This document shows positions 8,058 to 17,968 of a DNA stretch of 44,951 nt, piece by piece. The position numbers were made by a program, and so were the translations under genes. The number at the start of each line of letters is the position of its first letter. Position 1 is the first letter of the stretch. This DNA comes from Chloroflexota bacterium. GTDB lineage: Bacteria > Chloroflexota > Anaerolineae > Aggregatilineales > Phototrophicaceae. The notes under the pieces are model-generated. The model was not told the DNA's origin. It searched no databases and saw nothing but the letters and a program-made list of their open reading frames with translations. Location of the stretch: assembly GCA_023430545.1 (NCBI GenBank), contig JAEZAF010000158.1, forward strand, positions 1-44,951. The letters are read 5' to 3'.

Positions 8058-8491
8058 TGGGTGATCTCCACGCCCGAAATCGGGTCAATCCGCCGGATGA
8101 GCTTGGTCTTGCACGGCAGTTTGAAGCTGGCCAGACGCAGCGCTGCCAGTGCATCTGCTTCGTCTACACCACCCATCTCGAACAGCACACGGCCCGGCTT
8201 GACTACCGCGACCCAGAACTCAACAGAACCCTTACCGCTACCCATACGGGTTTCAGCAGCTTTCTGCGTGACTGGCTTGTCCGGGAATACCCGAATCCAG
8301 ATCTTGCCACGACGCTTGATGTAGCGAACCATCGCACGACGGGCAGCTTCGATCTGGCGGCTGGTCAGCCACACCGGTTCGGTGGCCTGCAGACCATATT
8401 CCCCGAACTGAACGCTCGCACCGCGAAGTTCAGTTCCCTTCATACGACCGCGCATTTGCTTGCGGTACTTTACACGCTTCGGCATCAACAT
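8054..8491 (-). CDS. rplP: Ribosomal protein uL16
   Basis: Organises the A-site side of the peptidyl-transferase centre. The 145-aa sequence starts MLMPKRVKYRKQMRGRMKG, supporting the first ATG. It contains RRGKIWIRVFPDKPVTQKAA and RMGSGKGSVEFWVAVVKPGR, the loop that approaches the tRNA. GGGAG precedes the start by 9 nt. Confidence 0.98.
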   Translation of the reverse strand: MLMPKRVKYRKQMRGRMKGTELRGASVQFGEYGLQATEPVWLTSRQIEAARRAMVRYIKRRGKIWIRVFPDKPVTQKAAETRMGSGKGSVEFWVAVVKPGRVLFEMGGVDEADALAALRLASFKLPCKTKLIRRIDPISGVEITQ

Positions 8492-8539
8492 GATTGCATT
8501 CTCCCTAACCCGACGGCTTAGCTAACGTATCCAGCCGTC

Positions 8540-9220
8540 TTACGGGCTGACGTAAACGTCGCTGTTTTCGCCGGTACGTTGTTTTTCTTCCTGCTGGAGG
8601 ATCTCGCCTTTGTAGATCCACACTTTGATCCCGATTTTGCCGAATGTCGTCATGGCTTCGGCTGTGCCATAATCGATGTTCGCACGCAGTGTATTGCGCG
8701 GCACGCGGCCTTCGGTCATCAGTTCGCGACGGGCCATGTCACCACCCGCCAGACGACCTGCAACTTCAATACGGATACCCTGACCACCCAGACGCATCGC
8801 CTGGCTGATGGCACGCTTCATCGCACGGCTGTGGCCGATACGACGCTCAAGCTGATTGGCGATGTTCTCCGCCACCAGTGTGGAATCAAGGTCGGGCTTG
8901 GCGATTTCGCTGACTTCGACCTTGACCTTCTTCTGGGTCAGGTTTTCCAGATCGGTCTTGAGCTTCTTCACGGCTTCACCCTTGCGACCGATGATGATAC
9001 CGGGGCGCATGGTGTGAATGGTGACGACGACCTGATTCGGGAAGCGCTCAATCTCTACTCGAGAAACACCAGCACGTCCGGCTTCACGCTTGATGTAGGT
9101 CCGGATCTTCCGATCTTCCTGCAGCAGGTCAACATACCGGTCGCCTTCGGCGTACCAACGTGCATCCCAGTCACGGTTAATCTTCAGGCGGAAACCTACC
9201 GGATTTACTTTACGACCCAT
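8540..9220 (-). CDS. rpsC: Ribosomal protein uS3
   Basis: Forms part of the mRNA entry tunnel. The 226-aa protein starts MGRKVNPVGFRLKINRDWD. Its type II KH domain shows the GxxG loop in MRPGIIIGRKGEAVKKLKT, and the C-terminal domain has EGRVPRNTLRANIDYGTAEA and GKIGIKVWIYKGE. Its ATG shares one base with the rplV stop (TAATG). Confidence 0.98.
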   Translation of the reverse strand: MGRKVNPVGFRLKINRDWDARWYAEGDRYVDLLQEDRKIRTYIKREAGRAGVSRVEIERFPNQVVVTIHTMRPGIIIGRKGEAVKKLKTDLENLTQKKVKVEVSEIAKPDLDSTLVAENIANQLERRIGHSRAMKRAISQAMRLGGQGIRIEVAGRLAGGDMARRELMTEGRVPRNTLRANIDYGTAEAMTTFGKIGIKVWIYKGEILQQEEKQRTGENSDVYVSP

Positions 9221-9564
9221 TACCTAATCCCTCGTTCTGCCAGGACAACTGTCAGGTGTGAAGTGCGCTTGACACGCGGCTTGTACCGCCCACGTGCACC
9301 CGCTTTCGAACGACGCATACGAGCGCCTTCATCCGCGAAAATCTGTGAGACGACCAGCCGGGCAGGGTCAATATCCAGGTTGTTCTGTGCATTCGCCATT
9401 GCGGATTGCAGCGTCTTGCGGACGATTTCTGCACCCTTCTGCGGCATAAATTGCAGTACAACGGCAGCCTGCTCGGCATCCATCCCACGAACCTGATCAC
9501 ACACCAAACGCAGTTTCTGGGGAGAGATCGATAAGTACTTCGTCTTGGCACGTACTTCCATCAT
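9220..9564 (-). CDS. rplV: Ribosomal protein uL22
   Basis: Its extended beta-hairpin lines the exit tunnel near the macrolide site. The 114-aa sequence has KTKYLSISPQKLRLVCDQVR and the tunnel loop MRRSKAGARGRYKPRVKRTS. Two adjacent ATG codons (9564 and 9561) follow AAGGGG. The second has better spacing, so the protein may begin one residue later. Confidence 0.97.
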   Translation of the reverse strand: MMEVRAKTKYLSISPQKLRLVCDQVRGMDAEQAAVVLQFMPQKGAEIVRKTLQSAMANAQNNLDIDPARLVVSQIFADEGARMRRSKAGARGRYKPRVKRTSHLTVVLAERGIR

Positions 9565-9576
9565 TCAACCCCTTAA

Positions 9577-9855
9577 CTATCTCTTTTTCGTCTTCTTCTC
9601 GACCAGGTGACCGCGATACGTGCGTGTCGGCGCAAATTCACCCAGTTTATGACCTACCATGTTTTCCGTCACATAAATCGGGACGTGACGGCGACCGTCG
9701 TGTACCGCGATTGTATGCCCAACCATCTGCGGGAAGATGGTGCTGGCGCGGCTCCAGGTCCTCACCACCACCTTCTTGTTATCGGTATTCAGCTTCTCGA
9801 TTTTGCCGAGCAGCTTGGGCTCGATAAACGGCCCTTTCTTCAGTGAACGCGACAT
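9577..9855 (-). CDS. rpsS: Ribosomal protein uS19
   Basis: 30S head protein at the subunit interface. The 92-aa sequence starts MSRSLKKGPFIEPKLLGKIE and contains VGHTIAVHDGRRHVPIYVTE and GHKLGEFAPTRTYRGH. It is a near-standard match in length and in position between rplB and rplV. Confidence 0.98.
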   Translation of the reverse strand: MSRSLKKGPFIEPKLLGKIEKLNTDNKKVVVRTWSRASTIFPQMVGHTIAVHDGRRHVPIYVTENMVGHKLGEFAPTRTYRGHLVEKKTKKR

Positions 9856-9889
9856 CGTGCTATCCTATCAACTAAACGCGCTTGTGCGC

Positions 9890-10723
9890 TTATCTACGCT
9901 TACCACGACGGCGGATGATAAATTTAGCCGTGCGCTTGTTCACGCGGGTCTTCTTGCCCAGTGCGGGTTTACCCCACGGAGTCTTCGGACCCTTCAAACC
10001 AATACCGGAGCGACCTTCACCACCACCATGCGGATGGCTGTTGGGGTCCATTGCGGTACCACGGACAGCCGGACGCCATCCCAGCCAGCGGGAACGTCCC
10101 GCCTTACCGATCTTGATGTTGGCGTGATCAGTATTGCCTACCTGACCGATCGTTGCCATGCAGCGCTCGTGGATCAGGCGAACCTCACCGCTTGGCAGAC
10201 GAATCTGGGCGTAGGTGCCCTCTTTCGCCAGAAGCTGCGCGGAAACACCGGCAGAGCGAGCAAGCTGTCCACCCTTACCGGGCAGCAGTTCGATGTTGTG
10301 AATCTGCGTACCGACCGGGATGTCGCTGATCGCCATCGCGTTACCGGGACGGAGGGTTGCCATCTCGCCGTTACCGACGGTATCGCCAACCTTCAGGCCG
10401 AGCGGAGCGATGATGTAGCGCTTTTCGCCATCTTCGTACTGAAGGAGCGCAATGCGGGCGCTGCGATTCGGGTCGTATTCGACCGCGATAACTTCTGCAC
10501 GAGCGTCAAATTTGTTGCGTTTGAAGTCAATCAGACGATAACGGCGCTTGTGACCGCCACCACGATGGCGCACAGTCACGCGTCCCTTATTGTTACGGCC
10601 ACCCGTCCTGCGAAGCGGCTCCGTCAGGGAACGCTCAGGCTTCGATTTCGTGATTTCCTCAAAACTGTGGCCCGTCATTCCGCGACGACCGGCGGAAGTG
10701 GGCTTGTACACTTTTACAGGCAT
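9890..10723 (-). CDS. rplB: Ribosomal protein uL2
   Basis: Highly conserved protein required for subunit association and peptidyl-transferase function. The 277-aa sequence contains RNNKGRVTVRHRGGGHKRRY and the near-invariant loop AMDPNSHPHGGGEGR, with the His-Pro-His segment that approaches the catalytic centre. The C-terminus is Arg/Lys-rich, as usual. Confidence 0.98.
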   Translation of the reverse strand: MPVKVYKPTSAGRRGMTGHSFEEITKSKPERSLTEPLRRTGGRNNKGRVTVRHRGGGHKRRYRLIDFKRNKFDARAEVIAVEYDPNRSARIALLQYEDGEKRYIIAPLGLKVGDTVGNGEMATLRPGNAMAISDIPVGTQIHNIELLPGKGGQLARSAGVSAQLLAKEGTYAQIRLPSGEVRLIHERCMATIGQVGNTDHANIKIGKAGRSRWLGWRPAVRGTAMDPNSHPHGGGEGRSGIGLKGPKTPWGKPALGKKTRVNKRTAKFIIRRRGKRR

Positions 10724-10734
10724 CAGTTTAACCC

Positions 10735-11031
10735 TTACACGTCAAATAGTTTGATCGAAGCGCCATCTGGCAGCGTTACGACCGCTTTTTTCCACTGCTT
10801 CGAACGGATATAAGTCTTGCGACCACGGGTCCCGCGCTTGGCAGGGACAACCATCGTGTTCACCTTGACCACTTCCACATCGAAGATTTCCTCGATTGCT
10901 TCGCGGATCTGTGTCTTGTTCGCCTTGCTGGCGACTTCAAACACATACTGGTTGCTGGCTTCGGTCATCCCGTTAGACTTCTCGGTGATCACCGGGCGCA
11001 GGATGACATCGTAAATATGCAGCGCTGGCAT
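10735..11031 (-). CDS. rplW: Ribosomal protein uL23
   Basis: Exit-tunnel protein, the main docking site for trigger factor and SRP. The 98-aa sequence has IYDVILRPVITEKSNGM and the beta-hairpin VNTMVVPAKRGTRGRKTYIR. It ends 4 bp from the rplD stop on the upstream side and 12 bp from rplB on the other. Confidence 0.97.
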   Translation of the reverse strand: MPALHIYDVILRPVITEKSNGMTEASNQYVFEVASKANKTQIREAIEEIFDVEVVKVNTMVVPAKRGTRGRKTYIRSKQWKKAVVTLPDGASIKLFDV

Positions 11032-11034
11032 CGA

Positions 11035-11664
11035 TTATTCCCCTTTACCCCAAATGCTCGTAATCACATCCAGAGCATCTAACGGCATAATGACCTTGTC
11101 ATACTTGAGCAGATCGCGAACGTTCAGATAATTCGCGCGCAGATAGTACGCATCGGACAGGTTACCAATACCGCGCTGTACATTCTCGTTAGGACCGCTC
11201 AACAGAACGAGTGCGGAGTTATCTCCAACCAGCCCCTTCAGCATCTGGCGCACGTCTTTAGTACGGGCAGACTCTGGGGCAAAGCTCTCCACTACAACGA
11301 GCTGTCCATCACGAACCAGCGCACTCAGGGCACTGCGGATCGCTGCACGGCGCATCTGCTTCGGCATATTCTTGGTGTACTTGCGCGGCTTCGGACCGTG
11401 CGACACACCACCACCGACGAAAATATTGGGTGTGCGTGCACCGTGACGGGCACGACCGGTCCCCTTCTGGCGGAACCACTTCTGCTTGGTGCGGTTCACT
11501 TCAGCGCGGGTCAGGGTGCTGTGCGTTCCGAGACGGGCGTTTGCCGCCTGCATGACCGCAGCCTGATGCATCAACCCAACATTGATGTTCGCTTCAAAAA
11601 TATCGGAAGGCAGTTCAATAGTCTTGACCCGCTTCCCGTTCATATCCAACACTGAAACCTGCAT
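11035..11664 (-). CDS. rplD: Ribosomal protein uL4
   Basis: Tunnel-constriction protein, and in E. coli the autogenous regulator of the S10 operon. The chosen ATG (MQVSVLDMNGKRVKTIELP) has GGGGA about 10 nt upstream. An in-frame TTG three codons earlier lies almost on the Shine-Dalgarno and is rejected. The 209-aa protein has the tunnel loop KGTGRARHGARTPNIFVGGG. Whether it regulates here is unknown, but the rpsJ-rplC spacer upstream is structured. Confidence 0.97.
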   Translation of the reverse strand: MQVSVLDMNGKRVKTIELPSDIFEANINVGLMHQAAVMQAANARLGTHSTLTRAEVNRTKQKWFRQKGTGRARHGARTPNIFVGGGVSHGPKPRKYTKNMPKQMRRAAIRSALSALVRDGQLVVVESFAPESARTKDVRQMLKGLVGDNSALVLLSGPNENVQRGIGNLSDAYYLRANYLNVRDLLKYDKVIMPLDALDVITSIWGKGE

Positions 11665-11688
11665 GGCTCTCAAATCCCCTTATTCGCT

Positions 11689-12330
11689 TTACTTCTGCTT
11701 TACGGTCGGCTTCACAATTACGAGGCCTTCTTTCGAGCCGGGGATAGAACCCTTCACGGCGATCAGGTTGCGTTCTGAGTCGATCACCATGACTTCCAGG
11801 TTCTGAATGGTTACCCGTTCGTTGCCGTAATGTCCGGCCATGCGCTGCCCCTTGAAAGTCTTACCGGGGAATGTACGCTGACCGACCGAACCGGGTGCGC
11901 GCTCACGGTCTGACTGACCATGAGTTTTTGGCTGACGCTTAAAGCCATGACGCTTGATACCACCGGCGAAACCGCGCCCTTTACTTGTCCCTACCACGTC
12001 GACGAATTCGCCTTTTTCGAAGACATCGACCTTAATTTCTTGGCCTTCTGCAATCTCTGAATCCACATCGCCTGTCTTGACGCGGAACTCGCGCAGGTAC
12101 TTCAGCGCGGGCAGATTATTGCGGCGCAGGTGACCAAGCTGGCCCTGAGTCAGGCGGTGGGGTTTGGTCTCTTCATAACCCAACTGGACGGCGATATAAC
12201 CATCGCGATCCTGCTGCCTGATCTGTGTAACATAGCATGGCCCAGCCTGGATGACGGTCACAGGGGTTACATTGCCCTGTTCGTCGAAGACCTGGGTCAT
12301 GCCAATTTTCTTTCCGATGATGCCCTTCAT
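11689..12330 (-). CDS. rplC: Ribosomal protein uL3
   Basis: Assembly initiator protein whose loop reaches the peptidyl-transferase centre. I take the ATG giving MKGIIGKKIGMTQVFDEQGN, the canonical opening, with GGAGG 11 nt upstream; an upstream extension adds 15 unconserved residues. The 213-aa protein contains GTSKGRGFAGGIKRHGFKR and GKTFKGQRMAGHYGNERVT. It is preceded by a 201-bp structured spacer, unlike the tight gaps elsewhere in the operon. Confidence 0.97.
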   Translation of the reverse strand: MKGIIGKKIGMTQVFDEQGNVTPVTVIQAGPCYVTQIRQQDRDGYIAVQLGYEETKPHRLTQGQLGHLRRNNLPALKYLREFRVKTGDVDSEIAEGQEIKVDVFEKGEFVDVVGTSKGRGFAGGIKRHGFKRQPKTHGQSDRERAPGSVGQRTFPGKTFKGQRMAGHYGNERVTIQNLEVMVIDSERNLIAVKGSIPGSKEGLVIVKPTVKQK

Positions 12331-12531
12331 TATCCTGTTTGCCTCCAGCGGGATGCTGCGCGTAACCCTTTTCAAAGAAAATTCGTACCCGCCGGGAACT
12401 CAAGTTCCCGCCCCCGAACTGTATTAAGCGTACCGTGTAAGTGGCAGGGTACGCCCGCAGCGGCGGGCAAAGTGACCGCTTTCGCCTGATCACCCTGTTT
12501 TAAACCCGCATGCTCACGAGCATGACTAGCC
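12331..12531 (-). promoter_or_regulatory. Structured spacer between rpsJ and rplC (candidate r-protein leader)
   Basis: 201 bp without a gene inside an otherwise tightly packed operon. In minus-strand order it has inverted repeats CATGCTC/GAGCATG (12524-12509), GCCCGC/GCGGGC (12468-12453), GCGTACC/GGTACGC (12454-12428) and CGGGAACT/AGTTCCCG (12410-12393). The last is followed a little later by a T-rich stretch (ATTTTCTTT). No clear -35/-10 pair was seen. The layout suggests a control or processing region for the uL3-uL4 part of the operon. This is inference from the structure alone. Confidence 0.5.
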
Positions 12532-12843
12532 TTAAATCTTGATTTCGATGTCCACACCTGCGGGCAGATTCAGCCGCATCAGGTTATCAATGGTCTTGCT
12601 GTCCGGGTCCAGAACGTCAATCAGGCGTTTGTGCGTTCTGATCTCAAAGTGCTCCTGCGAGTCCTTGTCGATAAACGGTGAACGACGCACGGTAAAGCGC
12701 TCAATGTGTGTCGGCAGCGGGACCGGCCCGACGACACGCGCACCAGCACGTTCTGCTGTTTCGACAATACGCTGCGCTGACTGATCAAGAACTCGATGAT
12801 CATATGCTTTCAGCCGGATGCGTATCTTGTTCTTTACTGCCAT
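12532..12843 (-). CDS. rpsJ: Ribosomal protein uS10
   Basis: 30S head protein that also acts in transcription antitermination as NusE. The start giving MAVKNKIRIRLKAYDHRVLD yields 103 aa, the family norm, so the nine residues of the longer reading are rejected. RVVGPVPLPTHIERFTVRRS and FEIRTHKRLIDVLDP are diagnostic. It follows tuf after a 155-bp gap with two hairpins. Confidence 0.98.
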   Translation of the reverse strand: MAVKNKIRIRLKAYDHRVLDQSAQRIVETAERAGARVVGPVPLPTHIERFTVRRSPFIDKDSQEHFEIRTHKRLIDVLDPDSKTIDNLMRLNLPAGVDIEIKI

Positions 12844-12900
12844 ATTGTCCTCTACGAGCGGTGTGACCACCCTGCTGTATCACTAAACTTGGTTGAGTGA

Positions 12901-12984
12901 GACAAACACCGGGGGCCGATAGTGCGACCTCCCGGTGTTTGTCGCTTTCAGGAAATGACCTCAACGACGTTGCTGTTGAGGTCA
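12901..12984 (-). other. Two hairpins between tuf and rpsJ
   Basis: First after tuf is a perfect 10-bp stem, TGACCTCAAC/GTTGAGGTCA (12956-12965 with 12975-12984). Next is a perfect 13-bp stem, GACAAACACCGGG/CCCGGTGTTTGTC (12901-12913 with 12931-12943, 17-nt loop). Neither ends in a T-run, so a full intrinsic terminator is not supported. RNase processing, mRNA stability or partial termination between tuf and rpsJ are all possible. Confidence 0.6.
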
Positions 12985-12998
12985 CTGGATAGACAAGC

Positions 12999-14192
12999 TT
13001 ACTTCAGCACTTCCGTGATAACGCCAGCGCCGACGGTCAGACCGCCTTCGCGGATGGCGAAGCGGGAACCCTTTTCGAGCGCGACCGGGATGATCAGCTC
13101 GACTTCGAGGTTCACATTGTCACCCGGCATCACCATTTCCACGCCTTCCGGCAGGGTAACGGTACCAGTCACGTCCATGGTGCGGATGTAGAACTGCGGA
13201 CGGTAACCGTTGAAGAACGCCTTGCTGCGGCCACCTTCTTCCTTACGGAGAATGTAGACTTCGCTCAGGAAGCGCTTGTACGGAGTGATGGAACCCGGCT
13301 TCGCCAGAACCATACCACGCTCAACTTCTTCACGCTTGGTACCGCGCAGCAGCACACCGGCGTTGTCACCTGCCTGGGCAGAGTCCAGTTCCTTGTGGAA
13401 CATTTCGATACCGGTCACAATCGTCTTCATAGGGGCTTCACGCAGACCGATGATTTCGATTTCCTGGCCCTTTGCCAGTTCACCACGCTCCACGCGACCG
13501 GTGACGACCGTACCACGACCAGAGATCGTGAACACGTCTTCAATCGGCATCAGGAACGGCTTGCTGGTTTCGCGGGTCGGTGTCGGGATCCAGGCATCGA
13601 CGGCATCCATCAGCTGGAGGATCGGCTGGAATTCCGGTGCGCTCAGATCACTGCTGCTGGATTCAGTCACGGCCAGCGCGGAACCACGAACAATCGGGGT
13701 TTCGGCAGAGAAGCCGTAGCTGGTCAGCAGTTCCTGGACTTCCAGTTCCACCAGTTCCAGCAGTTCCGGGTCGTCCATCTGGTCAACCTTGTTCAGGAAG
13801 ACCACCATGGCCGGCACTTCGACCTGACGGGCCAGCAGCACGTGTTCACGGGTCTGCGGCATCGGGCCATCGGGTGCGCTCACGACCAGGATCGCGCCGT
13901 CCATCTGGGCGGCACCGGTGATCATGTTCTTGATATAGTCACGGTGACCCGGGCAGTCCACGTGGGCGTAGTGGCGTGCATCGGTCTCGTATTCAACGTG
14001 ACGGATGTTGATGGTGATACCACGGGCCTTTTCTTCCGGCGCATTGTCGATATCTTCGTACTTCATGCGCGTCGCTTCACCCTTCAGAGACAGCGTCTGG
14101 GTGATGGCAGCGGTCAGCGTGGTCTTGCCGTGGTCGACGTGACCAATCGTACCGATATTGACATGCGGTTTACTGCGTTCGAACTTTCCCAT
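12999..14192 (-). CDS. tuf: Elongation factor Tu
   Basis: GTPase that delivers aminoacyl-tRNA to the ribosome. The 397-aa protein has GHVDHGKT (residues 17-24), switch I RGIT, DCPGH (79-83, including the catalytic His) and NKVD (134-137), followed by domains 2 and 3. After RGIT it reads INIRHVEY where most bacteria have INT(A/S)HVEY; the functional Thr of RGIT is intact. It lies between fusA and rpsJ, the common str-S10 order. No second tuf copy is in the window. Confidence 0.98.
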   Translation of the reverse strand: MGKFERSKPHVNIGTIGHVDHGKTTLTAAITQTLSLKGEATRMKYEDIDNAPEEKARGITINIRHVEYETDARHYAHVDCPGHRDYIKNMITGAAQMDGAILVVSAPDGPMPQTREHVLLARQVEVPAMVVFLNKVDQMDDPELLELVELEVQELLTSYGFSAETPIVRGSALAVTESSSSDLSAPEFQPILQLMDAVDAWIPTPTRETSKPFLMPIEDVFTISGRGTVVTGRVERGELAKGQEIEIIGLREAPMKTIVTGIEMFHKELDSAQAGDNAGVLLRGTKREEVERGMVLAKPGSITPYKRFLSEVYILRKEEGGRSKAFFNGYRPQFYIRTMDVTGTVTLPEGVEMVMPGDNVNLEVELIIPVALEKGSRFAIREGGLTVGAGVITEVLK

Positions 14193-14293
14193 TGTAGTTC
14201 CTATCCTTTTGTTCTAGCTAACTGAATGGTTATCAGCCTGGTTGAACGAATGACGTTATTGCTGGGTAACGCGCTTACTGCTGCATTACTCTA

Positions 14294-16393
<2,100 letters not shown>

Positions 16394-16438
16394 ACTTGTT
16401 GTTTACAATGCCTATAGTGCTAATGCGGCGTAGTGTAG

Positions 16439-16489
16439 TGACCTCTCGGCCTGTAAGACCCCGAGAGGTCAGCCAGACCTTTTCAGGTC
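16439..16489 (-). other. Hairpins in the rpsG-fusA gap
   Basis: A perfect 11-bp inverted repeat, TGACCTCTCGG/CCGAGAGGTCA (16439-16449 with 16461-16471), preceded in transcription by a short GACCT-tttc-AGGTC stem. There is no T-run. In E. coli, S7 binds str mRNA at the rpsL-rpsG junction; here the strongest structure lies one gene later. An autoregulatory or processing role is speculative. Confidence 0.5.
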
Positions 16490-16496
16490 GAAGGAT

Positions 16497-16964
16497 TTAA
16501 CGGAAGTGCGCAAAGGCGCGATTTGCTTCCGCCATACGATGTGTATCGTCTTTCCGTTTGACAGCGTTGCCCTGATTGTTTGCGGCATCCATCAGCTCGG
16601 CGGCGAGTTTGGCCGCCATACCGCGACCACCACGTGCCCGCGAGTACTGAAGAATCCAGCGCATCGCCAGTGACGTAGCGCGATCAAGCGGGACTTCAAT
16701 CGGAACCTGATAGGTCGAACCACCCACGCGGCGCGGCTTGACTTCAACAGTAGGCGTCACATTACGGAGCGCCAGTTCGAAGATCTCAACCGGGTTACGC
16801 TTGGTCCGCTCTTCAATAATCTCAAAGGCTTCGTAGATAATGCCCTGCGCGGTACTTTTCTTACCGCCGTACATCATACGATTGACGAACATCTGGATAT
16901 TCGTATTGCCGAACTTCTTGTCCGGCATCACTGGACGCTTAGGTGGGCTGCTTCTTCTAGACAT
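16497..16964 (-). CDS. rpsG: Ribosomal protein uS7
   Basis: Organises the 30S head and E site. The 155-aa sequence starts MSRRSSPPKRPVMPDKKFGN and contains KKSTAQGIIYEAFEIIEERT, KPRRVGGSTYQVPIEV and the C-terminal AVKRKDDTHRMAEANRAFAH. It is 18 bp after rpsL. Confidence 0.98.
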   Translation of the reverse strand: MSRRSSPPKRPVMPDKKFGNTNIQMFVNRMMYGGKKSTAQGIIYEAFEIIEERTKRNPVEIFELALRNVTPTVEVKPRRVGGSTYQVPIEVPLDRATSLAMRWILQYSRARGGRGMAAKLAAELMDAANNQGNAVKRKDDTHRMAEANRAFAHFR

Positions 16965-16982
16965 GCTTCGATATTCCCCGTT

Positions 16983-17435
16983 TTACCGCTTCTTGCCAGT
17001 CGGTGCCGCTGCCTGTCCTGGCTTCGGCCGCTTGGCTCCATACTTACTGCGTCCCTGCGCACGCTTCTTCACACCGTCAGTATCCAGTGTGCCACGTACA
17101 ATGTGGTAGCGAACACCCGGCAAATCCTTCACACGACCACCGCGCACCAGCACAACACTGTGCTCCTGCAGCGAATGACCTTCACCCGGGATGTAAGCGG
17201 TGACTTCAATCCCATTTGAAAGACGAACGCGAGCCACCTTCCGCAGCGCGGAATTCGGCTTCTTGGGGGTCATTGTCTTAACCTGGGTACACACACCACG
17301 TTTCTGCGGCGCACCCTTACGACGGCGTGTGCGCTTCTGGGAATAAGCGTTGAGCGTATACTGAAGCGCCGGAGCCTTAGTCTTAGACTTCTTGGCTTGC
17401 CGCCCTTTGCGCACCAACTGATTAATTGTTGGCAT
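16983..17435 (-). CDS. rpsL: Ribosomal protein uS12
   Basis: Decoding-centre protein and the site of classical streptomycin-resistance changes. The start giving MPTINQLVRKGRQAKKSKTK is chosen on homology; a longer reading adds 29 unconserved residues lying in the leader. The 150-aa protein has the decoding loops TPKKPNSALRKVARVRLSNG and GGRVKDLPGVRYHIVRG. It carries a basic insertion before PQKRGVC, as in many Gram-positive and Chloroflexota forms, and an Ala/Pro/Gly/Lys-rich C-terminal extension. Confidence 0.97.
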   Translation of the reverse strand: MPTINQLVRKGRQAKKSKTKAPALQYTLNAYSQKRTRRRKGAPQKRGVCTQVKTMTPKKPNSALRKVARVRLSNGIEVTAYIPGEGHSLQEHSVVLVRGGRVKDLPGVRYHIVRGTLDTDGVKKRAQGRSKYGAKRPKPGQAAAPTGKKR

Positions 17436-17480
17436 AAACCTCTCCAAACTTTCACTACAAAGGTCTTGTCTCAGGCATGC

Positions 17481-17511
17481 AAAAAGGCGTACTGATACCT
17501 CAAGAACGCCT
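17481..17511 (-). terminator. Attenuator-like hairpin in the str leader
   Basis: In the minus direction a 6-bp GC-rich stem (AGGCGT, 17511-17506, with ACGCCT, 17490-17485) closes a 15-nt loop and runs directly into TTTTT (17485-17481). It is 46 nt upstream of the rpsL ATG and about 115 nt downstream of the predicted transcription start. The shape is that of a short intrinsic terminator, so it may attenuate the operon. I did not find a clear alternative antiterminator pairing by eye. Confidence 0.5.
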
Positions 17512-17633
17512 ATCAATTGCAACCACCATGACGAGCCACACTGTTCGAAGACGGTGCGCTATCGCCATATACACTCAGTTCAGCACTCCATTGCCTTCAA
17601 GGTGAGGGTTGTGTGCCGTTCTTGTGGGGTGTC

Positions 17634-17662
17634 ATGTTATCAGCAGGTTCATAACGTGTCAA
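17634..17662 (-). promoter_or_regulatory. Main promoter of the str/S10/spc series
   Basis: Minus strand: TTGACA (17662-17657), a 17-bp spacer and TAACAT (17639-17634). The -35 is perfect and the spacing ideal. It predicts a start near 17627 and a leader of about 190 nt before rpsL. The strength fits a ribosomal operon. Confidence 0.85.
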
Positions 17663-17809
17663 GGTAAAGTGTTGCTGAAAAGTGGTAATTCAGTGTGAAA
17701 AACTCATGCGGTTCTCATTTTTCCTCGCTTTGTTTTTTAACACTTTTTAATCCACTTTCGAATCAACTACAGACGCGCCACCCCGATCACCTGGGGCATG
17801 TGAGTACCA

Positions 17810-17847
17810 GACATCCCGATGACATCCCGATGACATCCCGATGACAT
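17810..17847 (+). repeat. Three 11-bp direct repeats upstream of the envelope operon
   Basis: GACATCCCGAT occurs three times in exact head-to-tail order (17810-17820, 17821-17831, 17832-17842), followed by a partial GACAT. The 11-bp period puts the sites on one face of the helix, as in direct-repeat boxes of OmpR/PhoB-type regulators. Such a regulator is encoded in the operon just downstream. The repeats lie about 90 bp upstream of the candidate -10. Confidence 0.75.
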
Positions 17848-17934
17848 GTAAAATTTCGGTAAATCTCTCGCTCAACAGTGCCCGAAATCCCAAAAACCAC
17901 TCCGATCTCTCTGGTCGATTCACAGTACACGCCC

Positions 17935-17958
17935 TATACTGAAAAGATCACCAGGAGG
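17935..17958 (+). promoter_or_regulatory. Candidate -10 and Shine-Dalgarno of the PBP operon
   Basis: TATACT at 17935-17940 is a good -10, but no convincing -35 stands 16-18 bp upstream, which is consistent with an activated promoter using the direct repeats. AGGAGG at 17953-17958 is a strong ribosome-binding site. It is ten bases before the GTG at 17969 and one base before the GTG at 17960, so the later start is preferred. Confidence 0.5.
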
Positions 17959-17968
17959 AGTGTATATC

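Larger units (their letters stand above)
17436..17968. other. Divergent intergenic region rpsL / PBP operon
   Basis: 533 bp with no convincing gene. From the rpsL side it holds the str leader with its hairpin, the str promoter, an AT-rich stretch (17690-17760), the 11-bp direct repeats, and the promoter and ribosome-binding site of the plus-strand envelope operon. Confidence 0.8.

Noticed and set aside
9737..10813. 358-codon plus-strand frame opposite rplB
   Set aside because: It mirrors uL2 coding sequence and has no family resemblance or initiation signals.
12901..12984. Terminator between tuf and rpsJ
   Set aside because: The stems are strong but lack a T-run, and the gene order suggests continued transcription. 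Listed as hairpins only.
17810..17847. Possible CRISPR or replication iterons
   Set aside because: Repeats are only 11 bp and directly adjacent without spacers; there are no cas or rep genes nearby. A regulatory site fits better.
17960..17968. GTG at 17960 as the PBP start
   Set aside because: It is only one base after AGGAGG. The GTG at 17969 has workable spacing and still leaves a good lipoprotein signal.
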